From NCBI GenBank assembly GCA_947503655.1, contig CANNEP010000021.1, forward strand, positions 1 to 39,959: a stretch of 39,959 nt of DNA, read 5' to 3'. How positions within the stretch are numbered: position 1 is the stretch's first letter; each line of letters starts with the position of its first letter. Positions 24,800 to 32,844 of this stretch are shown here, one piece after another. Both the position numbers and the translations under genes were made by a program. Source of the stretch: an uncultured Microbacterium sp. (GTDB lineage: Bacteria > Actinomycetota > Actinomycetes > Actinomycetales > Microbacteriaceae). A model generated the notes under the pieces. That model was given only the letters and a program-made list of their open reading frames with translations. It had not been told where the DNA came from and ran no database searches.

Positions 24800-26068
24800 G
24801 TGGCTCAGTCATCCCGTCTCAGTGGTCTTCGCAATCTCTCCGTTGTCGAGCGTCGTAACGCCGTCATCGAGGCCGTCGGTCTCGACGCCGACGCGCTTGC
24901 ACCCCTCGCTGGCGAGGGTCTCTCGTTTGAGCAGGCGGACCGCATGATCGAAAACGTCATCGGCAAGATCGAGATCCCCGTGGGCATCGCGACGAACATC
25001 ACGATCAACGGCAAAGACGTGCTGGTACCGATGGCTACCGAAGAGCCATCGGTCGTCGCCGCAGCCTCCAACATCGCCCGCATGTCACGTCGTTTCGGTG
25101 GCATTGTCACGACGTCGACGGAACCATTGATGCAGGCGCAGGTGCAGCTGCTGGATGTTGCTGACCCCGCTGGTGCGTCTGCTCGCATCATGGAGAACAA
25201 GGACGAAATCCTCGCTCTCGCCAACGAGCAAGACCCGCGCCTTGTGCAGGTCGGCGGCGGCGCCCGTGACCTGCTCGTGCGCCGCGTGCACGGCCTGCTC
25301 GACGAGCACCTCATCGTGCACCTCGTCGTAAACGTCGGCGACGCCATGGGTGCGAACGCTGTCAACACGATGGCCGAAGCGATCGCCCCGCGCCTCGCGG
25401 AGATCGCTGGCGGCCGCTCATTGCTGCGCATTCTCACGAACCTCGCTGACATGCGCATCACCCGTGCACGCCTCACGATCCACCCCGATGAGGTCGGTGG
25501 CCCGGAGATCATCGACAACATGATCGCCGGTGCCAACCTCGCCTTCGACGACCCGTACCGCGCCGCAACGCACAACAAGGGCATCATGAACGGCATCACC
25601 GCGGCCGTGCTCGCGACGGGTAACGACACGCGCGCCGTCGAAGCCGGTGCTCACGCATACGCTGCCCGCGATGGTCAGTACCGCGCCCTCTCGCGCTTCG
25701 AGAAGGACAAGGACGGCAACCTCACCGCCACGCTCGAACTGCCTATGGCTGTTGGACTCGTCGGTGGCGCAACGAAGTCGCACCCCGCCGCTCGCGCCGG
25801 TGTCGCGATCACTGAAGTCACCACCGCTCGCGAACTTGCTGAGGTCATCACCGCTGTCGGCCTGGCGCAGAACGTTGCCGCTGTGCGCGCTCTGGCCGCT
25901 GAAGGTATTCAGCGCGGTCACATGGGCCTGCACGCACGCAACGTTGCCGTTGCTGCCGGTGCCGAGGGCGCGGAAATCGACGCGGTTGCCGCAATTCTTG
26001 TTGAGCGCCGCGCCGTGCGCCAGGACGTCGCGGAGACGGTGCTCGCCGACCTCCGCTCGGGCAAATGA
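24800..26068 (+). CDS. mvaA: Hydroxymethylglutaryl-CoA reductase, class II (degradative)
   Basis: The 422-aa enzyme matches Pseudomonas mevalonii-type class II HMG-CoA reductase, which works in the oxidative direction: mevalonate, CoA and two NAD(P)+ give HMG-CoA. Landmarks are ENVIGKIEIPVGIATNI (51-67), MATEEPSV with the catalytic Glu at 81 or 82, DAMGANAVNTMAE (181-193), HNKGIMNG with Lys260, LATGNDTRAVEAGAHAYA with Asp276, and RGHMGLHARN with catalytic His378. All four catalytic residues seem present. The start is GTG at 24800 after AAAGGAAG. Its stop overlaps the lyase start as ATGA. The neighbouring lyase and transporter point to mevalonate breakdown rather than isoprenoid synthesis. Confidence 0.96.
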   Translation: MAQSSRLSGLRNLSVVERRNAVIEAVGLDADALAPLAGEGLSFEQADRMIENVIGKIEIPVGIATNITINGKDVLVPMATEEPSVVAAASNIARMSRRFGGIVTTSTEPLMQAQVQLLDVADPAGASARIMENKDEILALANEQDPRLVQVGGGARDLLVRRVHGLLDEHLIVHLVVNVGDAMGANAVNTMAEAIAPRLAEIAGGRSLLRILTNLADMRITRARLTIHPDEVGGPEIIDNMIAGANLAFDDPYRAATHNKGIMNGITAAVLATGNDTRAVEAGAHAYAARDGQYRALSRFEKDKDGNLTATLELPMAVGLVGGATKSHPAARAGVAITEVTTARELAEVITAVGLAQNVAAVRALAAEGIQRGHMGLHARNVAVAAGAEGAEIDAVAAILVERRAVRQDVAETVLADLRSGK

Positions 26069-27027
26069 GTACCGTACGCGAACTGGGGCTGCCTGCGGTT
26101 CACCCGCAGCCAGCCGCCTCACCCACGACGATCAACGCTGGCGACACGGTGGAGATCTGGGAGGTCGCCGCTCGCGATGGCCTGCAGGCAGAGAAGACGC
26201 TGCTCAACGCCGACACCAAGGTTGAGCTGATCGAACGCCTCGCCGCGGCTGGCGCTTCGGTCATCGAAGCCGGAAGCTTCGTGCGAGCCGACCGCGTGCC
26301 GCAGATGGCAGATTCTGCCGAAGTCTTCCAGCGCACGAAGCACCTCGATGCTCGCCTGCCGGTGCTGGTTCCGAACCTGCGCGGTTACGAAATGGCGCGC
26401 GCAGCCGGTGCTGAAGACATTGCCGTGTTCCTCAGCGTCACCGAGTCGTTCTCGCAGCAAAACCTCGGCGCATCGCGTGAGGTCATGGAGAACGCCGCGG
26501 CCGCCGTGGTTGAGCGTGCTCTCGCCGATGGCGTGCGCGTGCGCGGATACCTGTCGATGGTGTTCGGCGACCCCTGGGAAGGCACCGTGGCTGTGAGCGA
26601 CGTCGTGCGACTGGCGACGCTGATGCAGTCGTGGGGTATCACCGCGCTGTCGCTGGGCGACACGAACGGTGTCGGCACCCCCGGCCACGTGCGCACCGTC
26701 GTTCGCGCGCTCACCGGAGCCGAGGTTCCGCTATCAAATATTGCCCTGCACATGCATGACACGTATGGGCAGGCGCTGGCCAACGTCTACGCCGGACTGG
26801 AAGAGGGCGTGCGCACGTTCGACGCCGCTGCCGGCGGCGTGGGCGGTTGCCCGTTCGCCAAGTCGGCGACCGGCAACCTAGCCACCGATGACCTTGTCTG
26901 GATGCTCGAGGGGCTCGGTGTGCGCACCGGCATTGATCTCGACGCTCTGACTCAAACAAGTGCCTGGTTGTCCCGACACCTAGGCAAACCCCCGACATCT
27001 CGAGTCGCGACGGCGCTGACCCGCTAA
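26065..27027 (+). CDS. mvaB: Hydroxymethylglutaryl-CoA lyase
   Basis: The 320-aa enzyme splits HMG-CoA into acetoacetate and acetyl-CoA. Family features are EVAARDGLQ with Arg37-Asp38 (substrate and metal binding), EAGSFV, the metal-ligand pair LHMHDTYGQ (His229, His231) and GGVGGCPFAKSATGN with the conserved mobile-loop Cys262. The middle motif reads YLSMVFGDPWEG, a variant of the classical cysteine-containing GCPYEG segment that is seen in some bacterial lyases. The N-terminal 25 residues are extra and Pro/Ala-rich. It overlaps the reductase gene by 4 bp, so enzymes for two consecutive steps are translationally coupled. Confidence 0.94.
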   Translation: MSTVRELGLPAVHPQPAASPTTINAGDTVEIWEVAARDGLQAEKTLLNADTKVELIERLAAAGASVIEAGSFVRADRVPQMADSAEVFQRTKHLDARLPVLVPNLRGYEMARAAGAEDIAVFLSVTESFSQQNLGASREVMENAAAAVVERALADGVRVRGYLSMVFGDPWEGTVAVSDVVRLATLMQSWGITALSLGDTNGVGTPGHVRTVVRALTGAEVPLSNIALHMHDTYGQALANVYAGLEEGVRTFDAAAGGVGGCPFAKSATGNLATDDLVWMLEGLGVRTGIDLDALTQTSAWLSRHLGKPPTSRVATALTR

Positions 27028-27040
27028 GAGAGGACCTGAA

Positions 27041-27472
27041 TTGGAAAACAAGAACCTGCTGGAGGTGTGGGGAGATACGGTCGACAGCCGTCATCTCTTT
27101 GCCTCCATCCTCCTCGGTGCGGGCATTGCCGTGCCGGTGTACCTGCTGGCGGAGTGGGGCTTCGGTGAACTCACCGGTGGCACCGCGGTCGGGCGCTCTT
27201 ACGCGCTCGTGACCGGACTCGCGGCCTGCGTCGTGGCAGCGGTTGTCGCCGCGAACCTGTTCAAGCCGAAGCGTGTCGTGCTGCTCGACCAGCAGACGCC
27301 TGGTTCGCGCGAAGCCGCCATGGACGCCATCGAAGATGAGCTTGGCCCGCTGGGTGACCCCGACGAGCTGCCCGCCGCGACCCTGCAGGAAGTCAAGGAG
27401 CTTGGCCTCTACGACGATCTCAAGGCGCAGCACCTCAAGAACGAGGCTAAGGCGAAGGAGGTCAGCGCATGA
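27041..27472 (+). CDS. Small two-TM membrane protein, probable transporter subunit
   Basis: The 143-aa protein starts with TTG at 27041, supported by GAGGA upstream, and overlaps the next gene by ATGA. It has two hydrophobic helices at about residues 20-38 and 54-73, then a charged cytoplasmic tail of some 65 residues ending NEAKAKEVSA. I do not recognise a named family. By size and position next to a TctA-like permease it could play the part of TctB, the small membrane subunit of tripartite tricarboxylate transporters, although TctB normally has four helices. No periplasmic binding protein (TctC) is encoded nearby. The link to mevalonate import is inferred from operon context. Confidence 0.75.
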   Translation: MENKNLLEVWGDTVDSRHLFASILLGAGIAVPVYLLAEWGFGELTGGTAVGRSYALVTGLAACVVAAVVAANLFKPKRVVLLDQQTPGSREAAMDAIEDELGPLGDPDELPAATLQEVKELGLYDDLKAQHLKNEAKAKEVSA

Positions 27473-28857
27473 TGGAGATGATTTTCGAGCCCATGCTCTG
27501 GGCTCTCGGTATGGCTGCGGTCGGTACCGTGATCTTCGGTCTGCTCGGCCTGGTGTCGGGTACTGATGAAACCGCGACTATTGCGCCACTGACGCTCATG
27601 GTGATTCTGCTCGGCGTGCCGCCGGTTGGTGTGTTCGCCTTCTTCATGTCGGCGATTACCGCCAAGCACATCACGCACGCGATTCCCACGACCCTGCTCG
27701 GTATTCCGGGCGACACGTTGGCCGCGCCGCTGTTGCGTGACGCACAGATGCTGCGCGAGCTCGGCGTTCCGCACATCGCGCTGCGCAAGGCCATCTCGGG
27801 TGGTGTGCTCGCTGCAATCATCGCTGTGCCGATGGCCGTGCTGTTCGCGATGATTCTGACGCCGTTCTCCGACGTCATTAGCGCGATCGCTCCGTGGCTG
27901 TTCCTCGCGGCAGCAATTCTCATTGCTGTGCTGTCGAAGGGTCGCTGGGCGGCTCTCATCGCCCTCATCCCGTTCGTGCTGATCGTTGTCGGTCTGCAGG
28001 GCTGGGCGACGGGCGTGCTGGGCAAGGGCCTGTCGATCTCGTTCTTCCTCGGTATTGCGATCGGCCCGCTGATCGCAGACCTCGTGCTCGCATCGTCGCC
28101 CGGTGGCCGCAAGCTGCTGAAGCGCGACAAGCCGCGTGAGTTCGAGCTCGCCGGTGACGTACGCACGTGGAAGGGCCGCATGCCCAACCCGCTCAAGGTT
28201 CTCGACCGCGGACAGATCGGTGGCACCGCTGGTGCAGCCGTGATCTCGAGCGCAACGTTCGTGTTCTCGCCCGTCGCCATGACGGTGCTCATGGGTGAGA
28301 CCTTCGGCGGTCGCGTTAAGAACGGCTACCGCCGCCTGACGACGATGATGGCCGTGAAGAACGGAACCACGGAGTCGACCTACATTGCTGAGACGCTGAT
28401 TCCGCTGATTGCGATTGGTCTGCCGCTGTCGCCGATGGCTGCTGGCCCCGCAAACCCGCTGTTCAACGCGCCGCCGGTCTTCACGATCGACGCCGAAACG
28501 GGTGCGACCAACAACCTGCACGACATGCTGAACCCGTGGCAGTTCCTGATCTTCGGCCTCATCGCCGTGCTGATCGCCGTACTCATCACGTACCCGTTCG
28601 CCATGACCCAGGCGCACCGCGCCGCGAAGTGGATCATGACGAAGGTTTCGCACGAAGCGATCATCGGCGCATTCGCCGGTCTGATCGCGGTCATCTGCCT
28701 CTACGAAGGCGGCATCATCGCACTGCTCGTCGCCCTGACGATCGGTCTGGTGGGAGGCCTCTTGAACAAGCTGTTCCAGATGCACACCGGCGTTCAGTTC
28801 ATGGGTTACTACGTCGCGGCACTTTCCGTGCCCGCGATCGCAGCCCTGTTCGCGTAA
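27469..28857 (+). CDS. TctA-like permease, candidate mevalonate importer
   Basis: The 462-aa protein has about eleven or twelve transmembrane helices. Two repeated motifs resemble the paired signature of the TctA family: HAIPTTLLGIPGDTLAAP in the first half, and STYIAETLIPLIAIGLPLSP in the second, similar to the TctA IPLLTLGIPGS segment. The remaining sequence is diverged from TctA proteins I know, so the family call is moderate. It is the last gene of the HMG-CoA reductase/lyase operon and ends 12 bases before a strong terminator. Because the two enzymes use exogenous mevalonate, this permease with the preceding two-TM protein is the obvious candidate for its uptake. That role is inferred. 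Confidence 0.82.
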   Translation: MMEMIFEPMLWALGMAAVGTVIFGLLGLVSGTDETATIAPLTLMVILLGVPPVGVFAFFMSAITAKHITHAIPTTLLGIPGDTLAAPLLRDAQMLRELGVPHIALRKAISGGVLAAIIAVPMAVLFAMILTPFSDVISAIAPWLFLAAAILIAVLSKGRWAALIALIPFVLIVVGLQGWATGVLGKGLSISFFLGIAIGPLIADLVLASSPGGRKLLKRDKPREFELAGDVRTWKGRMPNPLKVLDRGQIGGTAGAAVISSATFVFSPVAMTVLMGETFGGRVKNGYRRLTTMMAVKNGTTESTYIAETLIPLIAIGLPLSPMAAGPANPLFNAPPVFTIDAETGATNNLHDMLNPWQFLIFGLIAVLIAVLITYPFAMTQAHRAAKWIMTKVSHEAIIGAFAGLIAVICLYEGGIIALLVALTIGLVGGLLNKLFQMHTGVQFMGYYVAALSVPAIAALFA

Positions 28858-28869
28858 CACGTTTGCACC

Positions 28870-28909
28870 GCGGTGCCGCACCCCCCGAAGGGTGCGGCAC
28901 CGCTTTTTT
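28870..28909 (+). terminator. Strong rho-independent terminator of the mevalonate operon
   Basis: GCGGTGCCGCACCC (28870-28883) and GGGTGCGGCACCGC (28890-28903) form a perfect 14-bp stem with loop CCCGAA, followed by TTTTTT (28904-28909). It starts 13 bases after the permease stop. This is the clearest terminator in the window. Confidence 0.95.
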
Positions 28910-28951
28910 ATGCGTGGTTCCGTTCGGCGTGTGCGGGCCGGTTCGAATTAC

Positions 28952-29030
28952 CAAATGTCGAACAGATGGATCGCGCGGGCGCGTTGGGAGCGATCTCACC
29001 GGCGTATCCGTCGAAAGTGTTCGACATTTG
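28952..29030. repeat. 13-bp perfect inverted repeat with 53-bp spacer
   Basis: CAAATGTCGAACA at 28952-28964 and TGTTCGACATTTG at 29018-29030 are exact reverse complements. The element lies in the 219-base gap between the terminator of the mevalonate operon and the convergent 260-aa gene. No target-site duplication is seen at its ends and the spacer encodes nothing obvious. It might be a pair of binding sites, a large loop hairpin or the remains of a small mobile element. Confidence 0.6.
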
Positions 29031-29076
29031 ATCACATCGAGTGTCGGTCTGATGCGCCGTTCGCTCCGCGATCGAG

Positions 29077-29859
29077 CTAACCGGTTGGCCCGGACGTAAT
29101 CTCCCCGGCGACCTTCTTCTCGAGCACGGTGATCGCCTCGTCTGAGATCACGATGAGTCCGTCGAGCTCTTCGCGCACGCGGCGGTAGGCGACCTGACGC
29201 TCGGCCTGTGTCGCGCCCTGGTCTTCGGCAACCCGCAACAGCTGCAGCGCACGGTCGAGCCGCTTGCGCTCATCGTCGCTAAACGACCTGTTGGTCTGGC
29301 GCTTTGCGTCGCGTTCGGCAACGTCGAACGCCGAACCGAAGTCGATCACGGCCTCGCGATACGCCCGCACGGCGTCGGCATCAACCTTCGCGTCAACCGA
29401 CTCGGGGCGCAGCGAATCTGCCCGGCGCTTCGCGCGCAAGAACGCGGCGGTGAGCTCGTTGCGGCCGTCACTCATCGCCGGATACGCGATCAGCTTCGCT
29501 ACATCGAGTTCGTAGTCGAGCCACCGCTTCACGATTGCGTCGTGCTCGGCGGTGAGTCGGGTGAGCTCCTGCTTGCGGTTGGTAGGGGTGGCGACGGCTG
29601 CCGCGTCGGGGGAGACAGCGCCGAGCGGAACCGGGTGCTGGTACTCGGGGATAGGCAGGCCCTGCTTCTCCGCACGTTGCGTCGCACGGGCCTGAATCTC
29701 GGCTGCCTTGAGGTCGCGCTTCGCGGCCAACACCTCAAGGCGACGCTGGTGGCGGTTCTTCGATGCCTGGCGAATGTTGTTCGCAATGGCACCACCGACA
29801 CCCATCAGCGGAAAGATCAACCACCAATAGTTGCCGGCAAAGTTCCAAAACTCGTCCAC
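29077..29859 (-). CDS. Membrane-anchored coiled-coil protein of unknown function
   Basis: The 260-aa product has one N-terminal transmembrane helix (YWWLIFPLMGVGGAIANNI, about 11-29), then a basic helical segment (RHQRRLEVLAAKRDLKAAEI), a Pro/Ala-rich linker and a long charged helical domain up to the C-terminus. It looks like a conserved actinobacterial hypothetical protein rather than a known enzyme; no catalytic motif is visible. The charged helices suggest protein-protein contacts on the cytoplasmic face. Its upstream region (29860-30173) contains a 75-bp palindrome and a pentamer tandem repeat, so its control could be unusual. Confidence 0.78.
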   Translation of the reverse strand: MDEFWNFAGNYWWLIFPLMGVGGAIANNIRQASKNRHQRRLEVLAAKRDLKAAEIQARATQRAEKQGLPIPEYQHPVPLGAVSPDAAAVATPTNRKQELTRLTAEHDAIVKRWLDYELDVAKLIAYPAMSDGRNELTAAFLRAKRRADSLRPESVDAKVDADAVRAYREAVIDFGSAFDVAERDAKRQTNRSFSDDERKRLDRALQLLRVAEDQGATQAERQVAYRRVREELDGLIVISDEAITVLEKKVAGEITSGPTG

Positions 29860-29928
29860 GCGATAACCCTACGACCCCACCCACCCAATGGGCGAGGGCG
29901 ACGCCACGAAACGACCCCGAACCGTCCT

Positions 29929-30003
29929 GAGAGCCATACTTTGTCGCGAGGGCCATACTTTTTGAACGATGTTCTGTGGTCCTCGCGACATTTTCTGGCT
30001 CTC
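29929..30003. repeat. Symmetric two-step palindrome with TGTCGCGAGG arms
   Basis: The order is GAGAGCCA (29929-29936), a 5-base gap, TGTCGCGAGG (29942-29951), a 29-base centre, CCTCGCGACA (29981-29990), a 5-base gap, and TGGCTCTC (29996-30003). Both arm pairs are exact reverse complements and the two gaps are equal, so the transcript or single strand can fold into a 23-base-per-side stem with one symmetric internal loop. A further copy of CTCGCGACA follows at 30001. It lies about 70 bases upstream of the 260-aa gene start. Confidence 0.75.
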
Positions 30004-30030
30004 GCGACACGCAGCCCTGGTACCGTCGCC

Positions 30031-30108
30031 ACCGCACCGCACCGCACCGCACCGCACCGCACCGCACCGCACCGCACCGCACCGCACCGCACCACATCGC
30101 ACCGCACC
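30031..30108. repeat. (ACCGC)n pentanucleotide tandem repeat
   Basis: Positions 30031-30090 are twelve exact copies of ACCGC, followed by the degenerate units ACCAC, ATCGC, ACCGC and ACCCC. The tract is between genes: upstream of the 260-aa membrane-anchored protein and downstream of the small purL-coupled ORF. The unit is not a multiple of three and the copies are nearly pure, which suggests slippage; open frames across it are artefacts of the repeat. Confidence 0.95.
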
Positions 30109-30133
30109 CCTGGTTCCGCTCTCCAGAAACACC

Positions 30134-30165
30134 AGAGGCGCCCGGGTCGAAACCCGAGCGCCTCT
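30134..30165 (-). terminator. Hairpin downstream of the purL operon
   Basis: AGAGGCGC and CGGGT on the left (30134-30147) pair with ACCCG and GCGCCTCT on the right (30152-30165), with one C-A mismatch and a CGAA loop. It starts nine bases after the stop of the small ORF that follows purL, in the minus direction. The T-rich tail is weak. Confidence 0.6.
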
Positions 30166-30173
30166 GAATGCAA

Positions 30174-30311
30174 TCAGTTGGTGAAGAGTGCGAAGACGGT
30201 CGCGCCGCCGCCGCCAATCACCATGGCGATGATGACCACCCACGCCACGAGACGGGTGCGGCCGAGGCGCGATTCGCGCATGGCCTCCAGGTCGTCGTCT
30301 GCCGCAGCCAT
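30174..30311 (-). CDS. 45-aa single-TM protein translationally coupled to purL
   Basis: From the ATG at 30311 a short frame of 45 codons reads [20 protein letters not shown] then one hydrophobic helix (VAWVVIIAMVIGGGGATVFA) and ends FTN before TGA. The purL stop TAA and this ATG share one base (TAATG), the same coupling as between purA and its neighbour, and a hairpin follows the stop. The acidic N-terminus, positive residues before the helix and clean helix argue that it is expressed. I do not know a function; a small membrane anchor or modulator is possible. Confidence 0.7.
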   Translation of the reverse strand: MAAADDDLEAMRESRLGRTRLVAWVVIIAMVIGGGGATVFALFTN

Positions 30312-32644
30312 TAGATGCCCGAGGGGATCACGGGGCCGAACGCTGCGGGCAGCGTTGCACGTGAAACTTCGCGGAGCTCGTCAACCGTGACGGTGAAGAC
30401 ATCCTGCACTTCAAGCGCAGCGTTTTCCGAAGCGATGTCGGTGACGCCGATGCGGAGCACGGGGTAGCCGCGTCCGTCGCACAGGCCACGGAACTTCACG
30501 TCTTCTTCACGCGGAACCGAGACGATGACGCGACCGGTCGACTCGGAGAACAGGGCCGAAGCGGCATCAACGCCGTCGCGCTCCATGATCTCGGTCAGCC
30601 AGACGCGAGCACCAACGCCGAAGCGGGTCGTGGTGTCGACGAGTGCCTGTGCCAGGCCGCCTTCGCTGAGGTCGTGCGCAGCCGAGATGAGACCCTGGTC
30701 AGCACCCGCGCGCAGCAGGCCCGCGAGGGTCTTTTCTGCGGCGAGGTCAACGGCCGGCGGGCGTCCGCCGAGGTGGCCGTGGATTACGCCAGCCCACTGC
30801 GAACCCGAGAGTTCGGTCGAGGTGACACCCAGCAGGTAGAGGTTCTCGCCAGCGTCCTGCCAACCCGACGGAATGCGACGAGCAACGTCGTCGATGATGC
30901 CGAGCACGCCGACAACGGGCGTCGGGTGGATCGGAACATCGCCGGTCTGGTTGTAGAACGACACGTTTCCGCCGGTGACGGGAATGCCGAGCTCGACGCA
31001 ACCGTCAGCGAGGCCTTCAACGGCACGCGAGAACTGCCACATGACCTCGGGGTTCTCCGGCGAACCGAAGTTGAGGCAGTCGGTGACAGCGGTCGGAACG
31101 GCGCCGGTGACGGCAACGTTGCGGTACGCCTCCGCGAGAGCGAGCTTCGCGCCCTCGTACGGGTCGAGGTAGCAGTAACGGCCGTTCGCGTCGGTCGCGA
31201 TAGAGAAGCCCAGACCCGACTCCTCGTCAACGCGGATCATGCCAGCGTCGTCGGGGAAGGAGAGTGCGGTGTTGCCACCGACATAGTAGTCGTACTGGTT
31301 CGTGATCCAGCTGACGTCAGCCAGGTTCGGCGACGCGGTGAGCCTGAGGAACTGCTCCTTCAGCACGGCCGGGTCGTTCGAACGCTCGAGAGCGGCAGCC
31401 GAGTCGGTCTGCACGGCGTCGATCCACGTCGGGTACGCAACGGGGCGGTCGTAAACCGGGCCGTCAACGGCAACGGTCGACGGGTCAACGTTGACGATCT
31501 CTTCGCCGTGCCAGAAGATCTGCAGGCGGCCGTCGCCGGTAACCTCACCGAGAACGCTGGTCTCAACGTCCCACTTCTTGACGACCTCGAGGAAAGCGTC
31601 GAGCTTCTCGGGCGCAACGATCGCCATCATGCGCTCCTGCGACTCCGACATCAGAATCTCTTCCGGCGTCAGGGTCGGGTCGCGCAGCAGCACGTTTTCG
31701 AGGTCAACGCGCATACCGGAACCACCGTTTGCGGCGAGCTCGCTGGTTGCGCAGGAGATACCGGCAGCGCCAAGGTCTTGGATAGCTTCGACGAGCTCGG
31801 CCTTGTAAAGCTCGAGGCAGCACTCGATGAGCACCTTCTCGGCAAACGGATCGCCCACCTGCACGGCGGGACGCTTCGTGGGGCCGCCCTCGTCGAACGA
31901 GTCCGACGCGAGGATCGAGGCGCCACCAATGCCGTCGCCACCGGTGCGCGCACCGAACAGTACGACCTTGTTGCCGGCGCCCGAAGCATTAGCGAGCTTG
32001 AGGTCTTCGTGACGCAGCACGCCAACGGCGAGCGCGTTCACGAGGGGGTTCTGCTGGTAGACCGAGTCGAAGACCGTCTCGCCACCGATGTTCGGCAGGC
32101 CGAGGCAGTTTCCGTAGAACGAGATACCCGAAACAACACCGTGCACAACGCGGGCGGTGTCGGGGTGGTCGATGGCGCCGAAACGCAGCTGGTCCATGAC
32201 GGCGACGGGGCGAGCACCCATCGAGATGATGTCGCGGACGATACCGCCAACACCGGTCGCAGCGCCCTGGAAAGGCTCAATGTACGAGGGGTGGTTGTGC
32301 GACTCGACCTTGAAGGTCACCGCCCAACCCTCACCGATGTCAACAACACCGGCGTTCTGCCCCATGCCGACCATGAGACGTTCCTTCATCTCCGGCGTGA
32401 CCTTCTCGCCGAACTTGCGAAGGTAGTTCTTCGACGACTTGTAGGAGCAGTGCTCCGACCACATCACGGAATACATGGCCAGCTCGCCCGACGTGGGGCG
32501 GCGACCAAGGATCTCCTTGATCTGGTCATACTCATCGCCCTTGAGGCCGAGCGCCGCGTACGGCTGCTCCCTCTCAGGAGTTGCGATGGCGTTTTCGACA
32601 GTGTCGGCGACGGGGCGAACGGGGTTCTCAGCTGCGGCAGTCAC
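30311..32644 (-). CDS. purL: Phosphoribosylformylglycinamidine synthase, large subunit
   Basis: PurL converts FGAR, ATP and glutamine-derived ammonia to FGAM in purine synthesis. The 777-aa product is the small-type PurL that needs separate PurS and PurQ, which are not in the window. Features include [15 protein letters not shown] near residue 65, [43 protein letters not shown] and [13 protein letters not shown]. Start is GTG at 32644 with GGAG five or six bases upstream; a minus-strand TAGACT at 32680-32685 is a good -10 candidate, with no clear -35. The small downstream ORF overlaps its stop. The large open frame on the opposite strand is a shadow caused by high GC. Confidence 0.98.
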   Translation of the reverse strand: MTAAAENPVRPVADTVENAIATPEREQPYAALGLKGDEYDQIKEILGRRPTSGELAMYSVMWSEHCSYKSSKNYLRKFGEKVTPEMKERLMVGMGQNAGVVDIGEGWAVTFKVESHNHPSYIEPFQGAATGVGGIVRDIISMGARPVAVMDQLRFGAIDHPDTARVVHGVVSGISFYGNCLGLPNIGGETVFDSVYQQNPLVNALAVGVLRHEDLKLANASGAGNKVVLFGARTGGDGIGGASILASDSFDEGGPTKRPAVQVGDPFAEKVLIECCLELYKAELVEAIQDLGAAGISCATSELAANGGSGMRVDLENVLLRDPTLTPEEILMSESQERMMAIVAPEKLDAFLEVVKKWDVETSVLGEVTGDGRLQIFWHGEEIVNVDPSTVAVDGPVYDRPVAYPTWIDAVQTDSAAALERSNDPAVLKEQFLRLTASPNLADVSWITNQYDYYVGGNTALSFPDDAGMIRVDEESGLGFSIATDANGRYCYLDPYEGAKLALAEAYRNVAVTGAVPTAVTDCLNFGSPENPEVMWQFSRAVEGLADGCVELGIPVTGGNVSFYNQTGDVPIHPTPVVGVLGIIDDVARRIPSGWQDAGENLYLLGVTSTELSGSQWAGVIHGHLGGRPPAVDLAAEKTLAGLLRAGADQGLISAAHDLSEGGLAQALVDTTTRFGVGARVWLTEIMERDGVDAASALFSESTGRVIVSVPREEDVKFRGLCDGRGYPVLRIGVTDIASENAALEVQDVFTVTVDELREVSRATLPAAFGPVIPSGI

Positions 32645-32741
32645 GCGTGCTCCAGAGTCAAGGCGGCGGGAGTCCTCTCAGTCTATCTGTGCATTGGGAT
32701 TCCCGAGACCCCGTGACTTTTGCTCGAAGGGCGGAACCAAC

Positions 32742-32796
32742 CATCCGCCCGTTGAACGAGCGGAGCGAGACAAAACGCAGCGAGCCGACCTCGGAA
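32742..32796 (+). repeat. REP-like 55-bp repeat, copy A
   Basis: This copy and 35293-35347 agree at 49 of 55 aligned bases with no gaps, and have the same orientation. The core TTGAACGAGCGGAGCGAGAC is of the kind (GAGCG..GCGAG) often scattered in genomes of Microbacteriaceae. Copy A lies between purL and the 157-aa gene, and continues into a stem (CGGAAC at 32792 with GTTCCG at 32806) that may act as terminator for the cassette. Together the copies bracket the cassette of unknown genes and the MmpS-like gene. Confidence 0.75.
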
Positions 32797-32844
32797 CTTC
32801 GATTCGTTCCGGCTCGGTCGCTGCGCCATGGTTCCGCATCGTGT

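Noticed and set aside
27409..28881. 490-codon open frame on the minus strand opposite the TctA-like gene
   Set aside because: Composition is dominated by His, Arg and Gln without domains; the plus-strand gene has clear helices, a ribosome-binding site and a terminator.
29011..29024. TCGAAAGTGTTCGA as a LexA box
   Set aside because: The spacing is two bases shorter than the consensus TCGAAC-N4-GTTCGA, and no gene start is nearby.
28952..29030. Terminal inverted repeats of an insertion sequence
   Set aside because: Only 79 bp with no transposase frame and no target duplication at the ends.
30031..30108. CRISPR array
   Set aside because: The array is a five-base tandem repeat without spacers.
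29735..30243. Several frames across the ACCGC array encoding repeats such as HRTAP or VRCGA
   Set aside because: All frames on both strands stay open because the repeat contains no stop codon; no ribosome-binding sites or conserved flanks are present.
30674..32716. 680-codon open frame on the plus strand opposite purL
   Set aside because: It is fully antisense to a certain purL gene, has no recognisable motif and is the usual shadow produced by GC-rich third positions.
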